Assembly: GCA_947034895.1 (NCBI GenBank)
Contig: OX344762.1
Coordinates: forward strand, 43,876,760-43,940,759
Direction of reading: 5' to 3'
Length of the DNA: 64,000 nucleotides
Source: Rhytidiadelphus loreus
Lineage: Eukaryota; Streptophyta; Bryopsida; Hypnales; Hylocomiaceae
This document shows positions 26,355 to 42,926 of the stretch, piece after piece. How positions within the stretch are numbered: position 1 is the first letter of the stretch; each line of letters starts with the position of its first letter. The notes below the pieces were generated by a model. It did no database searches and was not told the origin of the DNA. It was given only the letters and a program-made list of their open reading frames with translations. The translations under genes and the position numbers were made by a program.

Positions 26355-26628
26355 TTAAAGTGACGGTTTATGAGCACACTACCTTACAACCTGTCGATAT
26401 TTCATAACAGGTCATTGCATAGCTCTACACGTTGGCTTTCTCAGTGATTAAGCCAAGCTTCATAGGACGGTTCTTGATTCCACGCAATATTTCAAGTGCC
26501 CTCCAAAATCCCGTTCCTACAACTCCGACAGAATATTCAAAATCTGTCACCAAACATCTAGAATACGCCTCATGAATTGGATCCACGTATGCACGTTTAA
26601 AAAACGAGCTCGTCTTTCATTCATATGA

Positions 26629-27099
26629 TTAGAGCTTGGGCTTGTATCTCACACCATGCTGTTGTTCATGAGCACGTCCATGGTGAGTAACATCAAACTT
26701 GGACAACATGGACATTCCTACTGCAATCTGCAACATGATCTTGGCTACTAGGTCTTCGGTGGGGCCAATTGAAAATCCAGACACTCTTTTTGCAGAATCC
26801 GAATTGACCTCAGCTGTTTGTTCCCCAGTAGTCATCAGCACGTATGCACTACACTCCCCATTGTACTCTGAATGCATGAACAAGAAAGTTTCTGACGAAG
26901 GACGTGCCCGATCTTGACAAGCGGATGCAGAAGAAGAAATTGTTGTTACATTGCTAGAGCTTGCTTCTGTTGCTGTGTAAAATTCAGAGCTCCCAGCACC
27001 GACGCTGGTGGGCTCATCCCTCGTCTGCAGTACTGAAGTGGCTTCCATGGTGTCCACACTTGTGTGCTCTTGTGCCACTGCCACCCTTAATTTCGTCAA
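26629..27099 (-). CDS. Possible small gene or exon, unrecognised (156 codons)
   Basis: An open frame with balanced composition opens MTKLRVAVAQEHTSVD and ends QQHGVRYKPKL, followed by a stop. It is Ser/Thr-rich in the middle and then has a mildly hydrophobic stretch (AKIMLQIAVGMSMLSKF). It could be the last exon of a spliced minus-strand gene, since exon-like text also occurs near 27590-27700 (HLKWMRSLGLSFCLQAW). I recognise no family and no clear splice join, so it may be a chance frame. Confidence 0.3.
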   Translation of the reverse strand: MTKLRVAVAQEHTSVDTMEATSVLQTRDEPTSVGAGSSEFYTATEASSSNVTTISSSASACQDRARPSSETFLFMHSEYNGECSAYVLMTTGEQTAEVNSDSAKRVSGFSIGPTEDLVAKIMLQIAVGMSMLSKFDVTHHGRAHEQQHGVRYKPKL

Positions 27100-28416
27100 C
27101 CTCCCTATTCAACAATGCGGAGGCATCAGATAGACCAGTCGAATAATGAAAACTCAACCACAACGAAGAAAGAAGACTGAAAGAACTCCCAGATATTCTC
27201 CTCTTTGACAAGGAACAACCTCGCATGCGAAGTAAATTTTTAGCAGTATCGAATACAGTGTTTGAACAAACTAATCCAACTCAAATCTATTTTTAACAAG
27301 CGCTTATGAACCAAGCCACTATCAGAAGTCATTCTACATCAAGCACCTACAGTAGCTGATGATGGGGAGATACTGTACCATCAGACAGTGAACTAGTGAA
27401 GCCTCTGAGTCTCAAGCACCATCATTCTGAACTGAGTAGCTCAAGATGAGATGAGGCGGCCTTCCCACCTTCAGTCTGAGCTAATGAATCATGAATTGGA
27501 CACATCCTTCTCTAAACTATATTTAACACTTCTACTTGGAAACAGAGCGGCAAAGTTACCTGCTCTTTTGAGTGGTCGGAGAGGTTCTCTTCGACCAGAG
27601 GTGCAGCGTTGTTGACGCGCAATCTCCAGGCTTGCAAGCAGAAGCTCAACCCAAGTGACCTCATCCACTTCAAGTGCGTGAAATCACCTGCCGTTGCTCA
27701 ACAACATCCAAATTTCCTCTCCTGGCGTTCCTTCAATCAACTTCAGCAAGAGCGGGAACAGCTCCAACCGCTTTATAAAGTTGTCTGGCGTAAATTAAGA
27801 GTATGTTCGATTCAGGTACCAAATCAAAGTTCACCGGAAACAGAGTGAGATAAGAACTACATTTCTCATCAGGAGAGTCTCCTCCACACAGTACAGTACA
27901 ATAAATACGTGCTAAAATACCGCCAGTCTTACTTGCACCCAAATCTGTGGTTTTGCAGGCCCTCGTATTACAGTCTAACGTTCCTCTTTCGCCTTGAGTT
28001 CTTGGACAAGGTAGTAAAGATTCTCGAAGGCTATTTCATAATTCTGGAATGGTCTAAGTAAAGCGGTGAAGGAATGAATTCACGGTCCCACGACTACAGT
28101 GCGGATAAATCTTATGAGTTCACGATTTCTTCTAAAGTTCCAGTCTTAGTATAGTCAATATTTTACTATCTCATCATACAAGGTACAAACGAATCCTCTA
28201 AACATGGATCATCCCGACAACTCACGATGGGACACCATTCAAGAAGAACCACCAGCAGGCAAATCTCTTTGGCAACAAAAATTCGACACCAAACCAAGGT
28301 GAAACAAATTCTCATTCGAAGTATTTGAGGGAAGAGATCAAGAGAAAACTGTGTACAAATGTGTACCAACGGATCCTACAGCCTGTCTTCGGAACCACAA
28401 CTAAACGTTCACATAT
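27100..28416. other. Spacer and CDC48 3' flank
   Basis: This holds the 3' untranslated flank of CDC48 and unassigned sequence. A short coding-like tail (FENLYYLVQELKAKEER, then a stop) is visible on the minus strand at about 27978-28055 but has no identifiable upstream exons. Confidence 0.4.
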
Positions 28417-33532
<5,116 letters not shown>

Positions 33533-33642
33533 GGTCAACAACACAAGAAATTCAAGGCGTTCGTTCTCGCTGGAAAAAGAACCGATGCAGGTGGCGTTTT
33601 TTCGGCAATCGAAATGGAACCGGAATGCCTTCCGATCTGGGC

Positions 33643-33651
33643 AATATATAG
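33643..33651 (-). promoter_or_regulatory. Probable TATA box of CDC48
   Basis: The minus strand reads CTATATATTGCC about 110-120 bp upstream of the ATG at 33532. This is the best TATA-like match in the 5' flank and would give a 5' leader of about 80 bases. Confidence 0.45.
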
Positions 33652-35962
33652 ACGCGGGGCGACAGCAGCGAAATTGGCGTGGAAGCAGAACGACGACGGG
33701 AAGGAAGTGAAGCGAGAGAGCACCGGAGGAGCGGTGCGAGACTCTTCTGCCTTCCTCGACAAGGCAGTGACGACGATGATGGCGATGTTTCCTTTTGAAT
33801 TCGTTGCCCTAAATCTTTATTAGTGTGGTCTTGCTCTAATCATGTGACTGTTTGCGCATTTAAATTTGTTGAAATGGCAGTATTTATTAATCATTACTAA
33901 ATAACATTTTGGAAGTTCCAAATTGGAACATGAAGGAGGGGTATCGTTCTACAATTGCACTCCTAAATGTCACTAATAGCAAGTAGGTATACTTACCATT
34001 ATGAAATCCACTAAAGACCAAGTGTTTGAATTTTAAATAATACATAAATACAAACATGTTCTAAGCACGCAATTAATCTTCATCTAAATAATTGCTAGTA
34101 GATTCTTGTGATAGGCTTCTTATTAATTTTAACTTTTATTAAAGAATAAATTATCATAATAAATAAATTTTACATTTAGAATTAAAAAATCACTCACATT
34201 TTGGGAGGTCCTATAATAGCAAGATTTTCTTATGCAATTCTATTATGAATTGGTTTTTTATTACTAATAGATGTCACCTGCAAAAGTCCTTGATTTATTC
34301 TAACAACTTATGAAATCTTCTATACCTCACTAGCTCTTTCTTGAGCTTTCTAAAACCATCTAAAGTCTAAATTTGAAGCTTTAAATCTTGTAATAGCTAA
34401 GATTTTTATAGAACATTCTAAAATGATTAAGAGGTATTGATAGTTGTCTTTCCAAAAGGTTAATAACGAACTTGAAGAAAGGCAAATTATGCAAATTTTC
34501 TTTACATTATTTGTACAATACATGTTTCCAAAACTTCTACATAAAAGCCTTATAAAATATAAAGAATGACATGAGATTCACTTCAATAACTACCCCTTTT
34601 AGTTTGAGAATAACATTCTCTTATTATTATTGCAACATGATTTACTTTTCTTTTATCATCTAATTTAGAGCTTCCCAATTCAAATACAAGGCAACATTTT
34701 TCATGTTGAAATAACCTAAATTCAATTCATATTTGAATTTTTCAAATAAATATTTGTTAGTGAGATGGTAGTTTAAAAAGTATACTGATACATATGATAT
34801 GTAAAGTTTTTAAGTGAATAAAATCATATAAATTCTTAACGCATCTTCTTTTCAGATATCTTAACCCCACTTTTCACATAAAGTGAAAAGTGGGATTCAG
34901 GTTTCTGAAACATTGAGCATTGAAAATACAAATATGTAGTTGAAGCAATAGAAAGGGAGAGAGAAAAGAAATTCAAGTGAACCATTGAGTGGATGAGCTG
35001 TGGGAAAGGACCAGAAAGTGAATCTGAAAATAAAAACTTAAAACAGACTTTTTCATAGACAGCTCAATGAATGATTCATATTGAACATGATACAGTGCGT
35101 AGATACAGAAATTTCAGCGGTACTTTGCACTTTAAATTGACTACAATTACAGTGTACCACTTTGGCTGCACAAAACGACGGAGTAACAGACGAATTGATC
35201 TACAATAGATTTACATTGAAGTGTGACAAATGAATTGATCTACTCTTCCAGTTCCAAAACCTAAGAATAATCTCTGTAGGACGTGTAATTTGAGCTATCA
35301 AGAAGTATACGGGGGCACGCTTACATGCTCTCTACGACTTGAGTTGCAAGCCTCCAATTGGAAACCTGTGACTTAGATAAGTCGAAGAGAAGCTTTACAG
35401 AAACTCCAGGTGAAAAAAATACATGTCATAGCTGAAGCAGAACTCCCGCTTGAATTGAGATTTAGTCGGTGAACCGAAATGGCGATGAGAAAATTACTAC
35501 ACAACTTCGGAGCTTGTTTGCAACGGTTCTTGATTACTTGATAGGTTCTTGTTGTATAACGGCAGCTCAAGAAGGAACACGAGCTTCAACCAACTTGGGA
35601 GCCTTCCATACAACGCTGGAGGTAGAGGTATTAAGGGACTGCAGAAAAACAGGAAGTCTATGTTAACCCTCATGGATAAAACTAAGCCCTAGGTACAAAT
35701 TGAACGATACTCAATTCTCAGAGTAATTCACTTGGATGATTCCAAAATTTCATCTAAGCACGTGATTCTCGTATCCTCGATAAAATAAATAACCACGATA
35801 AACAATCCTCAATCGCCACACCATCGAATTAACAGCAGTTGCAAAGGGTAAGAAAAAGCTAGCTAGTCAGAGAATTTCAACGACTACGAAGGATTCTACC
35901 AGTTCATGCAAATCGCAAAGAGGACTAAGAAAAATCATATAAACGGTTGCTTAACGTGGCCT
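33652..35962. other. Spacer, mostly AT-rich
   Basis: Apart from the distal CDC48 promoter and the 3' flank of the next gene, I see no gene. A perfect 12-bp-stem hairpin (CCCACTTTTCAC, loop ATAAA, GTGAAAAGTGGG) lies at 34866-34894. Confidence 0.5.
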
Positions 35963-38111
35963 TTACCTTGTCTTCTTCTTGTAAGCCCTATATTCTGGGT
36001 TCTTCCCGTGCTTCTTATCCGCTGATTCCTGCACAGTTCAGGAACAGAACATAAAGAATCAGACAAAATAAAAAAGCATCGGAAAACTTGAAAAATGCGT
36101 TGATATTGCTCCAATATCCTGAACATGGAGAAAACTGACACAGGTGGTGGTCGCTTTTGAATACCTCGAGCAACGGTAGTCCACTCACGAAGAGCAGAAG
36201 CAGCGTGATGAAGATGGGGCCAGCAACAACTGCCCATTGTCCTTTTCTTAAAACTGGAGTAGCGCTTATGAATATGCCCCACCATAAAAGAATCTGCCAA
36301 GTACAGATACGCCACCTTACATGAATGACTTAGAGAGGGTATAGAAAAGAGAGCTTAATAAGTGTCAAACGAGGTCATACCAAGAAACACGTTCTAGGCA
36401 TGCTCAATCCCATAAAACTAATTGTAATTCAAATTAAGAGGGAGCAGTCTGATTCCCAGGAAAATAATACGACATAAGATAATAATGTTCACCTCTCCAA
36501 AGTAATTGGGATGTCTAGACCAACCCCAGACGCCGACATCACACCATTTCCCTTTACTGGCAGGATTTTTCTTCATGTTCAGCTTTTGTTGATCCGCAAC
36601 TGATTCAATAAACAACCCTATAGCCCACAGAATCCAACCCACAATGTCCGCTGCTTCAATATCTGGGTTCCTGTCACTTCCATTGACTACGGTCACGGGC
36701 AAGCTCACCGTCCACACCCAAATTGCCTGATAAGAAACATGTGACATCAACATCAAAACCTTGGAAACTTAAGGCTCCAGCACAATACTGTCTTACACTT
36801 GCACCATCAACGGCAGTATATCTTCCGTACCTATAAATTTAAAAATTAAAGGTCACGGGGTATTGACCAGTGCGTGAAAAAACAATGAAGTACTTAAATG
36901 AGAAGAAAATATAAAACAATAGCTCAGCTATCTAAACACAGGTATTCAGTTTTCAAAATGCAGAGCGTTCAATTCCCAGAATTTCAAAGCAATGCAATTC
37001 TTGAGTCTGGTTCAAGAATAACAAAATTTCAGGGAACCTGGCAGAAACCTGAAGCAACCAGAATGCAGCAAACTTCAGAAGATTCTCACGCTTGTCATCA
37101 AACCGCTTGTCTTCTCCCCATGCTAGAATTCTAAAATCCTCAACACCCACGTACCATTATGCCTCACTCTCAAAGGTCACTTACACGTGCAGGTAAGTGC
37201 AACTAGAAATAGTCAACAATTTGCAGTTAAAAATAAATTTGAAGCCTCATATCAAAAGAGATCTGCACCTGAGGAGCAAAAAGATGGCCAGTCGAACTCC
37301 CCAAGCCACAACCAAGCAGGTGAGCACGACCTGCATTACGTCACCAGATAACGTTACTGGCAATTTCCTTTGATTTTAGCGCACGGACTGTGGAAAGAAA
37401 GTAATTTTTAAAACAAACGCCGTTCTAGTAGGCAGAATCCGAAGTGCAGACCATAGAAAATACTCAAATTTTCACCTGTCGAAAGTGCCATGTATGGTGC
37501 AGGAAAAATGTAAGAACCGCAAGTATAACAAAGTTCGTACCACCTGCCAGATTAGATCTCAAGATTAGTTTTAGTTCCAGAAAAAAAGAAAAATACAATC
37601 AAAATTATATCAGGAGAGAATTTCACAGCACAGCACGCCAGAAAAAACACTTACCAGCGAAGTCAGTAACCTTGTCGAATTTACAGGTGGCAGCTACAAT
37701 GAAAAACGCAAATTGATAGCATATCTGCACTCGCAACAGAGCAGAAAATCACAAAACAGAGTCATCAAATCTAGATTGCAAAATCAACGGAATATTCTCG
37801 TTCTCCAGATTCTAATTCAGTAACAAATCGAACATTAATCAATCTTTGTAGGTGAATTTACAGCTCAAGAATAGACTCTGGAATAACAGAAAGCAGTATA
37901 CAGCAATCGTAACGCAATTCAAAATTTTAAGAACGACAATAGTCCGTTTTCCTGTAACACAGCATGAACCAAACATTGCAACAGACTGTCAAACCCGGTT
38001 CCAAAGCAAGCGCTCGTCGGAAGAAAAAAAAATACAAGACTAACACCGCATTATACTCACAGTGACTATTGCAGTAATGGCCAAATAATTCCCGTCGATT
38101 ACAAACGCCAT
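35963..38111 (-). CDS. DUF1295 (steroid 5-alpha-reductase-like) multi-pass membrane protein, complete
   Basis: The protein belongs to the DUF1295 family, related to 3-oxo-5-alpha-steroid 4-dehydrogenases and isoprenylcysteine methyltransferase-fold proteins. Its substrate is unknown. Eight exons join in frame: 38061-38111, 37655-37724, 37476-37543, 37269-37330, 37049-37130, 36493-36726, 36165-36293 and 35963-36028, giving 253 residues, close to Arabidopsis homologues. Family text is clear throughout: TNFVILAVLTFFLHHTWHFRQ, VVAWGVRLAIFLLLRILAWG, EDKRFDDKRENL, the cofactor-site region KWCDVGVWGWSRHPNYFGE (RHPNYFGE at 182-189), ILLWWGIF, and the tail ESADKKHGKNPEYRAYKKKT. About six hydrophobic segments suggest an ER-type membrane protein. 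The start MAFVIDGNYLAITAIV matches family N-termini. All introns have GT/AG ends, and no damage is seen. Confidence 0.95.
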
Positions 38112-38747
38112 GGCGAAGCGCAGTCCGAGTCCCAAACCACCAAGATGTCGACCAACTACAGTTCTCAAATTCTAAAACAACTCGTTCACAAGCAACGGCA
38201 GTATTCTCTATCGACTGCCATCTCAATGGCGCCCTATAAAACCTCTTACAACACCGGCGTGTCGAAACGACCGAGCAACGAGGTTGCAATTTCTCAGCTG
38301 CCGGTAGGTCAGCCTCAATCCAGGTCCGGACTTTCCTCGCAACGCAGGTTCTGCGTCTTCCCTTGATCGTTTTCGAAGAAAACGGAATATCCTCGCTACT
38401 CAGCTCGCACACATGGCATTAAAGTGAAACCTGCAATCACCTGTTGTGGTACTTCAGCGTTCGAATTCAGTTTCAGTTTCTGAGAACAGAGCTTTTTTCA
38501 CCTGATGAACCTGATTATTTCGCTACCTTGACCGACATTCAATGCAACAGCGCAGCAAGTCTGCAGACGCAGGCATTGCGAACATTGAGGAAAAGTTCAG
38601 ACACGTTGGACATCGGGGGAGTTCAGAAAGAATTCTCGGTGGAGCTCGCTTGGCCACAGAAACGAAGAGGCGAAAAACAGGAAGAGAGAAACCGAGCACT
38701 TCCGCGCAGTTTCAGGCGCAGTTTCTCGGATCCAATGGCAATGGTCG
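38112..38747. other. 5' flank of the DUF1295 gene
   Basis: This is the likely promoter and 5' leader. Overlapping plus-strand frames (38145-38366, 38444-38752, 38542-38757) and a minus-strand frame (37927-38412) show no family similarity, and the latter is partly antisense to exon 1. Confidence 0.45.
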
Positions 38748-38969
38748 GGTGAACTGACCCTCGCTCGTCCCCCAAGTCAGTCCAGGGGGTGCAAGTAAAA
38801 AAAAAGACCTCCTATTTTGTGCCCAGAAAATGTATGCTCTACATCTCTTCTAGCTATTTGGGGGCCTCTGATTGTAAATATGAATTCAAAAATTGCAAAT
38901 TTTATCATGTGTGGGAAATAAAAAAATTCAGGGGTTTCCTTCGGGGACTAGTGAGGGTGTCAGTTCACC
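38748..38969. mobile_element. TIR element (222 bp), possibly Mutator-like
   Basis: The left end GGTGAACTGACCCTCGCTCG and the right end, whose complement reads GGTGAACTGACACCCTCACT, form an inverted repeat of about 25 bp. ATGGCAATGG occurs near both flanks (about 38736 and 38976), but not immediately next to the ends, so the superfamily stays open. Confidence 0.7.
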
Positions 38970-39017
38970 ATGGCCATGGCAATGGGACGGAGTGGTAATA
39001 CCTCTAAGGTAGGTGAC

Positions 39018-39150
39018 TCTAAAAGCAACACTTTAAGGGTTGTTGGGCCTTTCTGATGGGTTTTAGATGCATGAAAATATTTTCACTTATTTTTCACTTG
39101 AAGAGGAATTGATGCGGAATCTACCCCCAAGTGGTTTCATATTTTGGGGG
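39018..39150. repeat. Dispersed repeat, inverted copy of 25985-26109
   Basis: Next to a TTAA (39016-39019) it runs GTTGGGCCTTT, then AGATGCATGAAAATATTTTC, then CACTTGAAGAGGAATTGATGC, then AAGTGGTTTCATATTTTG, in the same order as the complement of 25985-26109. Confidence 0.75.
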
Positions 39151-39871
39151 GCTTCTATGAATTAGTTCTAAGTTTTCAAAGAATTTTGCCATAGGGACCT
39201 ATTTGTGACTTCTAGCCCTTGCAAAACCCACTCTTAAATGGTCTGAAAAAAGATATGGCTTTACCAAAAACAAACATTGAGTCATGCAAAAAGTAATAGA
39301 TAAGGTTCCTAAATGTGACCTCTATTAAAACTTGAATAGAAGCTTGAGTTATTTATTATTTCAAATTTTTTAGCATAATTATGTAGGAAGGCCAATTCTC
39401 ATTTTGATAAAAAAATTAATGAATGCCTATCCACTTAATTAGAAATGGACCTACCGTGGCTTTTAAACCAACCTTTAAAAAAGTATGAACCAACTCTTTC
39501 TCTTCTCTAACATAATCAATAGTCCATCATGTATTCATTTTTGAGCCACCTAGAGGATGGTTTGAAGAAGAGCATCGGTTTTAGAGCACACTACCATAAC
39601 CCAGGAAGGACGTGGGGGGACCTTGGAAATCATACATTGTGTAACCATGAGAGTCATTGGAATAAAAAAATCCAAAAGTACTCATTGGAAGTCAAGCTAT
39701 TGTCAGTAGATGTTCTCCACTTTCCACAAAAAAATTCAAGGATGAATAGTTGTAGTTCTATCCTACACTAGAGAATTCCTTGTCATTCCTTGGACACTTA
39801 TTGTCCACGGCGTCCTTCATGGGTTAAAGTAATCCAAAATGTTTTTCTTTTCCTCAAATAGATGGAAGCAC
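39151..39871. other. Spacer, no gene seen
   Basis: Nothing gene-like was found in this stretch. The 80-codon plus frame at 39529-39771 has no family. Confidence 0.5.
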
Positions 39872-39886
39872 GGGGGGGGGGGGGGG
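39872..39886. repeat. Poly-G homopolymer (15 G)
   Basis: An uninterrupted run of 15 G in AT-rich spacer, preceded by CAC and followed by TTATGG. Confidence 0.9.
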
Positions 39887-39945
39887 TTATGGATGGATAG
39901 TGGTGCTTCAAATTTCAACATTCATCTACATATTGGATAGAAAAT

Positions 39946-39998
39946 ATCACATTAGCACATATCACATTAGCACATATCACATTAGCACATATCACATG
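39946..39998. repeat. 15-bp tandem repeat, about 3.5 copies
   Basis: The unit ATCACATTAGCACAT is repeated perfectly three times and then partly. Confidence 0.9.
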
Positions 39999-41261
39999 TG
40001 TATAAGTATGTTTTCATCCGCAATTTGGCAATTTCATTCAAGATTTTTTTTTTAACTTAAAGTTTTTTAGCAAAGTAGCATATTAGAGCAGTGTGAGCAA
40101 TATGGAAAATAAGCCCAATTTGTCTTTTTTTGAATGAAAATTGAATAATTGATGTTTGAATCTACCAAAATATTCTCCTTGGCTTGGCAAAAAATTACAA
40201 TTTTTCAACATAATTGGCAACTTTGCCAAACATGTTTTTTTGTTTTTTTATTCATTAGACTAGCAATGATGGACATTATTTTTTATTTTTTGATAGTATA
40301 GTAGAAGACTTGTGATTAATTGGTAGACAAAATAGTAAAGATAATTTTTTTTTCCATTGAATTTTCCTCTAAAACGCTTTAATTAACACAAAAGGAATGG
40401 GAAGAGCTTTTCTGTCTCTCAAAATTTTACTCTCTTGTATAGATTAACTCATCTAAGAGAAAAAAAAGAGTCTTGTGACTATCTCTATAAAAAGAACAAT
40501 CACATCCCCTCTCAAAAACACCGTGCACTCTCCTCTCTGAAAGACAAATTTCAACAAATATTTTGGTCTTATTACAAGAAAATAGAAAATTTTGAGGAAA
40601 AAATGAAATTATAAAAACTAAATTGTACAATGCGATCACTGAATTTACCAATTAGCGCTCAATTGTATTCTTTAACGTTTTGGAATGTACGCTAAGGGTT
40701 ATTTTATATGTAAAAAGTGATATTTAAATGTTTAAATGTTAAATAATTAGTCGTACCCAGAGTCAATAATGGCTTTTAAACCAAATGTATGCAAATATTG
40801 TGTGAAATTGACTTTACAGGCAAATTATATGTGAAATGATAGGAGAGAAAAATAATGAAAGTAAAAGCTAATAACCTCTTAGATGTGAAGTTAGGGATGT
40901 AGGTTAGATAAAAAAACATGTGAAATATGTAGGAAGTGAAGCCTAAGAGTGAAGTGGTGCAAAGTCAAGCACCTTGATCGTCCCTTATCAAGCCATGTGA
41001 TTTATGAAAATTTAATCCCAAATTGACTAGTTGAAAATTCAACTAGTCAAGAATAGGAGAATTCAAGTTAAAGATAATTCTAATTAATGCAAGAAGTTGA
41101 AGCTTCAAGCTCAATAGAAAAAGCATGTGTAGAAAAAGATTAAAAAATCTTGAGTGGGAGTTAGGTGAAAGCTTACAAAGACAAAGGATATGCAACTTGC
41201 AACATAAAGAGAAAGCCAAGCGAAGCAATCAATTCACTGAACATCATTCTCAATTTCCTTC
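39999..41261. other. AT-rich spacer, no gene seen
   Basis: Nothing gene-like was found. Small frames at 40427-40651 and 41043-41325 look like chance. Confidence 0.5.
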
Positions 41262-41455
41262 CACTATTAAAAAATTGTGGATTTTTTTACACAATTTTAG
41301 GTCACATTTAGTTGTTTTATGTTAACAATAACATCAAATGTAACCTTTTCATGTTATATTTGACATCTCAATATTACATTTGATGTTATTGTTAACATAA
41401 AAACATGCCGATCTCATCTAAAATTGCTTAAAAAAATCACAATTTTTTTATAGTG
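41262..41455. mobile_element. CACTA-type MITE (194 bp), TTC target duplication
   Basis: The left end CACTATTAAAAAATTGTG and the right end CACAATTTTTTTATAGTG are inverted copies, and an inner pair (ATGTTAACAATAACATCAAATGT and its complement) extends the hairpin. TTC flanks both sides (41259-41261, 41456-41458). Confidence 0.9.
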
Positions 41456-42926
41456 TTCTATCATCTCCATTCCACTTTTCAAGCTACTTTTTTTATTTCT
41501 ACACTTGGTATCCCTTCTTGAATTCTCAAACTTGAGAAGAAGAAAAGAGGTATTGTTATTTTTTGTAAAAAAATGTGAATACACACTTGTAGTTAGTATT
41601 TTCTATGTCTCAAAATAAATCCACCGTGCTTCGACTTGCAACGCTGCTATATGAGTATGTGAGCATGAAAATTCAAACATGTAAGCTTTGAGCATATATA
41701 TAAGTAAATATACTACAACCATTGAAGGTACTTATAATGTAAACACTTATAATACACGTAACTATATCATAGTTATACTATAATTATGAAAGGATTCTAT
41801 GATATAGATACCTATAACATAGATGTTAAGTCTTCTAGGCTCATGCTTTTAGATTCACATAATAGCAACCTTCCTTCAGCTTGTTTCCCACTCGAGACCA
41901 CAAATTTTTTTTGAAACAAAGGTAGCAATAAAGGGGGGTATATTTGGGTTTCCATTTTGCCCCAATTTTCTTACAATATCTTTTCTATTATGTTACAAAG
42001 GTCTTATATTGGGGATTTTAGAAAGTTAAGGCAATCTAAATTTGGAATTAGAACAAGACTGTTTTATTTTTTCAAAATAAGTAGAAGTTTAGTTCCATTG
42101 CCTTTTAAAACTACTTAATATTTGATGCAAGATTTCTTGTAATAAAATTGGTAAGACTTGAAATGTGGGTGTAAGGTGCTTAATTAACTTGGAATTCCAA
42201 AAAATCTACTTGTACTTCATTTGAATACAAATCGAGTAAGTGGTGGATAATGGAATGGAGAAAGTCTACTGCCCTTCTTTGCAACTATGGAAAGCCCCTC
42301 TTCACTTTTCTCATATTCAATTCCATTAGGTCGAAATGAATTTTGTTTTCCTTAAAAATGTGTCTTTTTTCATTGATAAACTAGTTTAATCCAAAATTTA
42401 TTCCAAAATGAAAAGGGAAGACTTTTAGATTGACATACAACAAATTTACTACATACTTGCAAAATATATGTTGAAAATTGCCAAAAATTGTATTGCAGAA
42501 ATCAAAACAATGAAAGGAGCACAAGAAATTCACTCGTATTGAATTAGAAAAAACATTTAGCAAGAAACGAAAAATGAAAATTGCGTCAGTGAGTGGGGGC
42601 CCACGGCAGCTCAATCGCAGAGACAACTGAAGGCACCACTCTGGATTTTACATTCGTTCTCCAAAGTTCCCGGTTCCCTCGGTTCTCGGTCTTGCAGTGC
42701 ACCGTCCGGGAGACGGTCGGGCAAGACCAGCGGGCGCAGTAGCCTTCCACTCCAAATCAGCCCTGCTTCAATCCGCAGCCCTTCACATCGTGGTTCATCT
42801 GCTGCTGCTGGCGATGCCCTGCAGATTGCGCAGTCTGGATTCACGTCGCTTCACGTCGGTGAAGCTTCAGTCACCGGCGAAACAACAACATTTCTGTTTG
42901 CAACAGAACTCTTGGACTTAGTTGCT
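41456..42926. other. Spacer and FLN1 5' flank
   Basis: AT-rich up to about 42590, then GC-richer sequence that is probably the promoter and 5' leader of the plus-strand gene starting at 42927. I see no separate gene. The minus-strand frames at 42381-42844 have no family. Confidence 0.5.

Noticed and set aside
27978..28055. Coding-like tail FENLYYLVQELKAKEER with a stop, minus strand
   Set aside because: No exons or family could be attached, and it lies in the presumed CDC48 3' flank. It may be chance.
39946..39998. CRISPR-like short repeat array
   Set aside because: The repeat is a head-to-tail 15-bp minisatellite without spacers, in a plant nuclear context.
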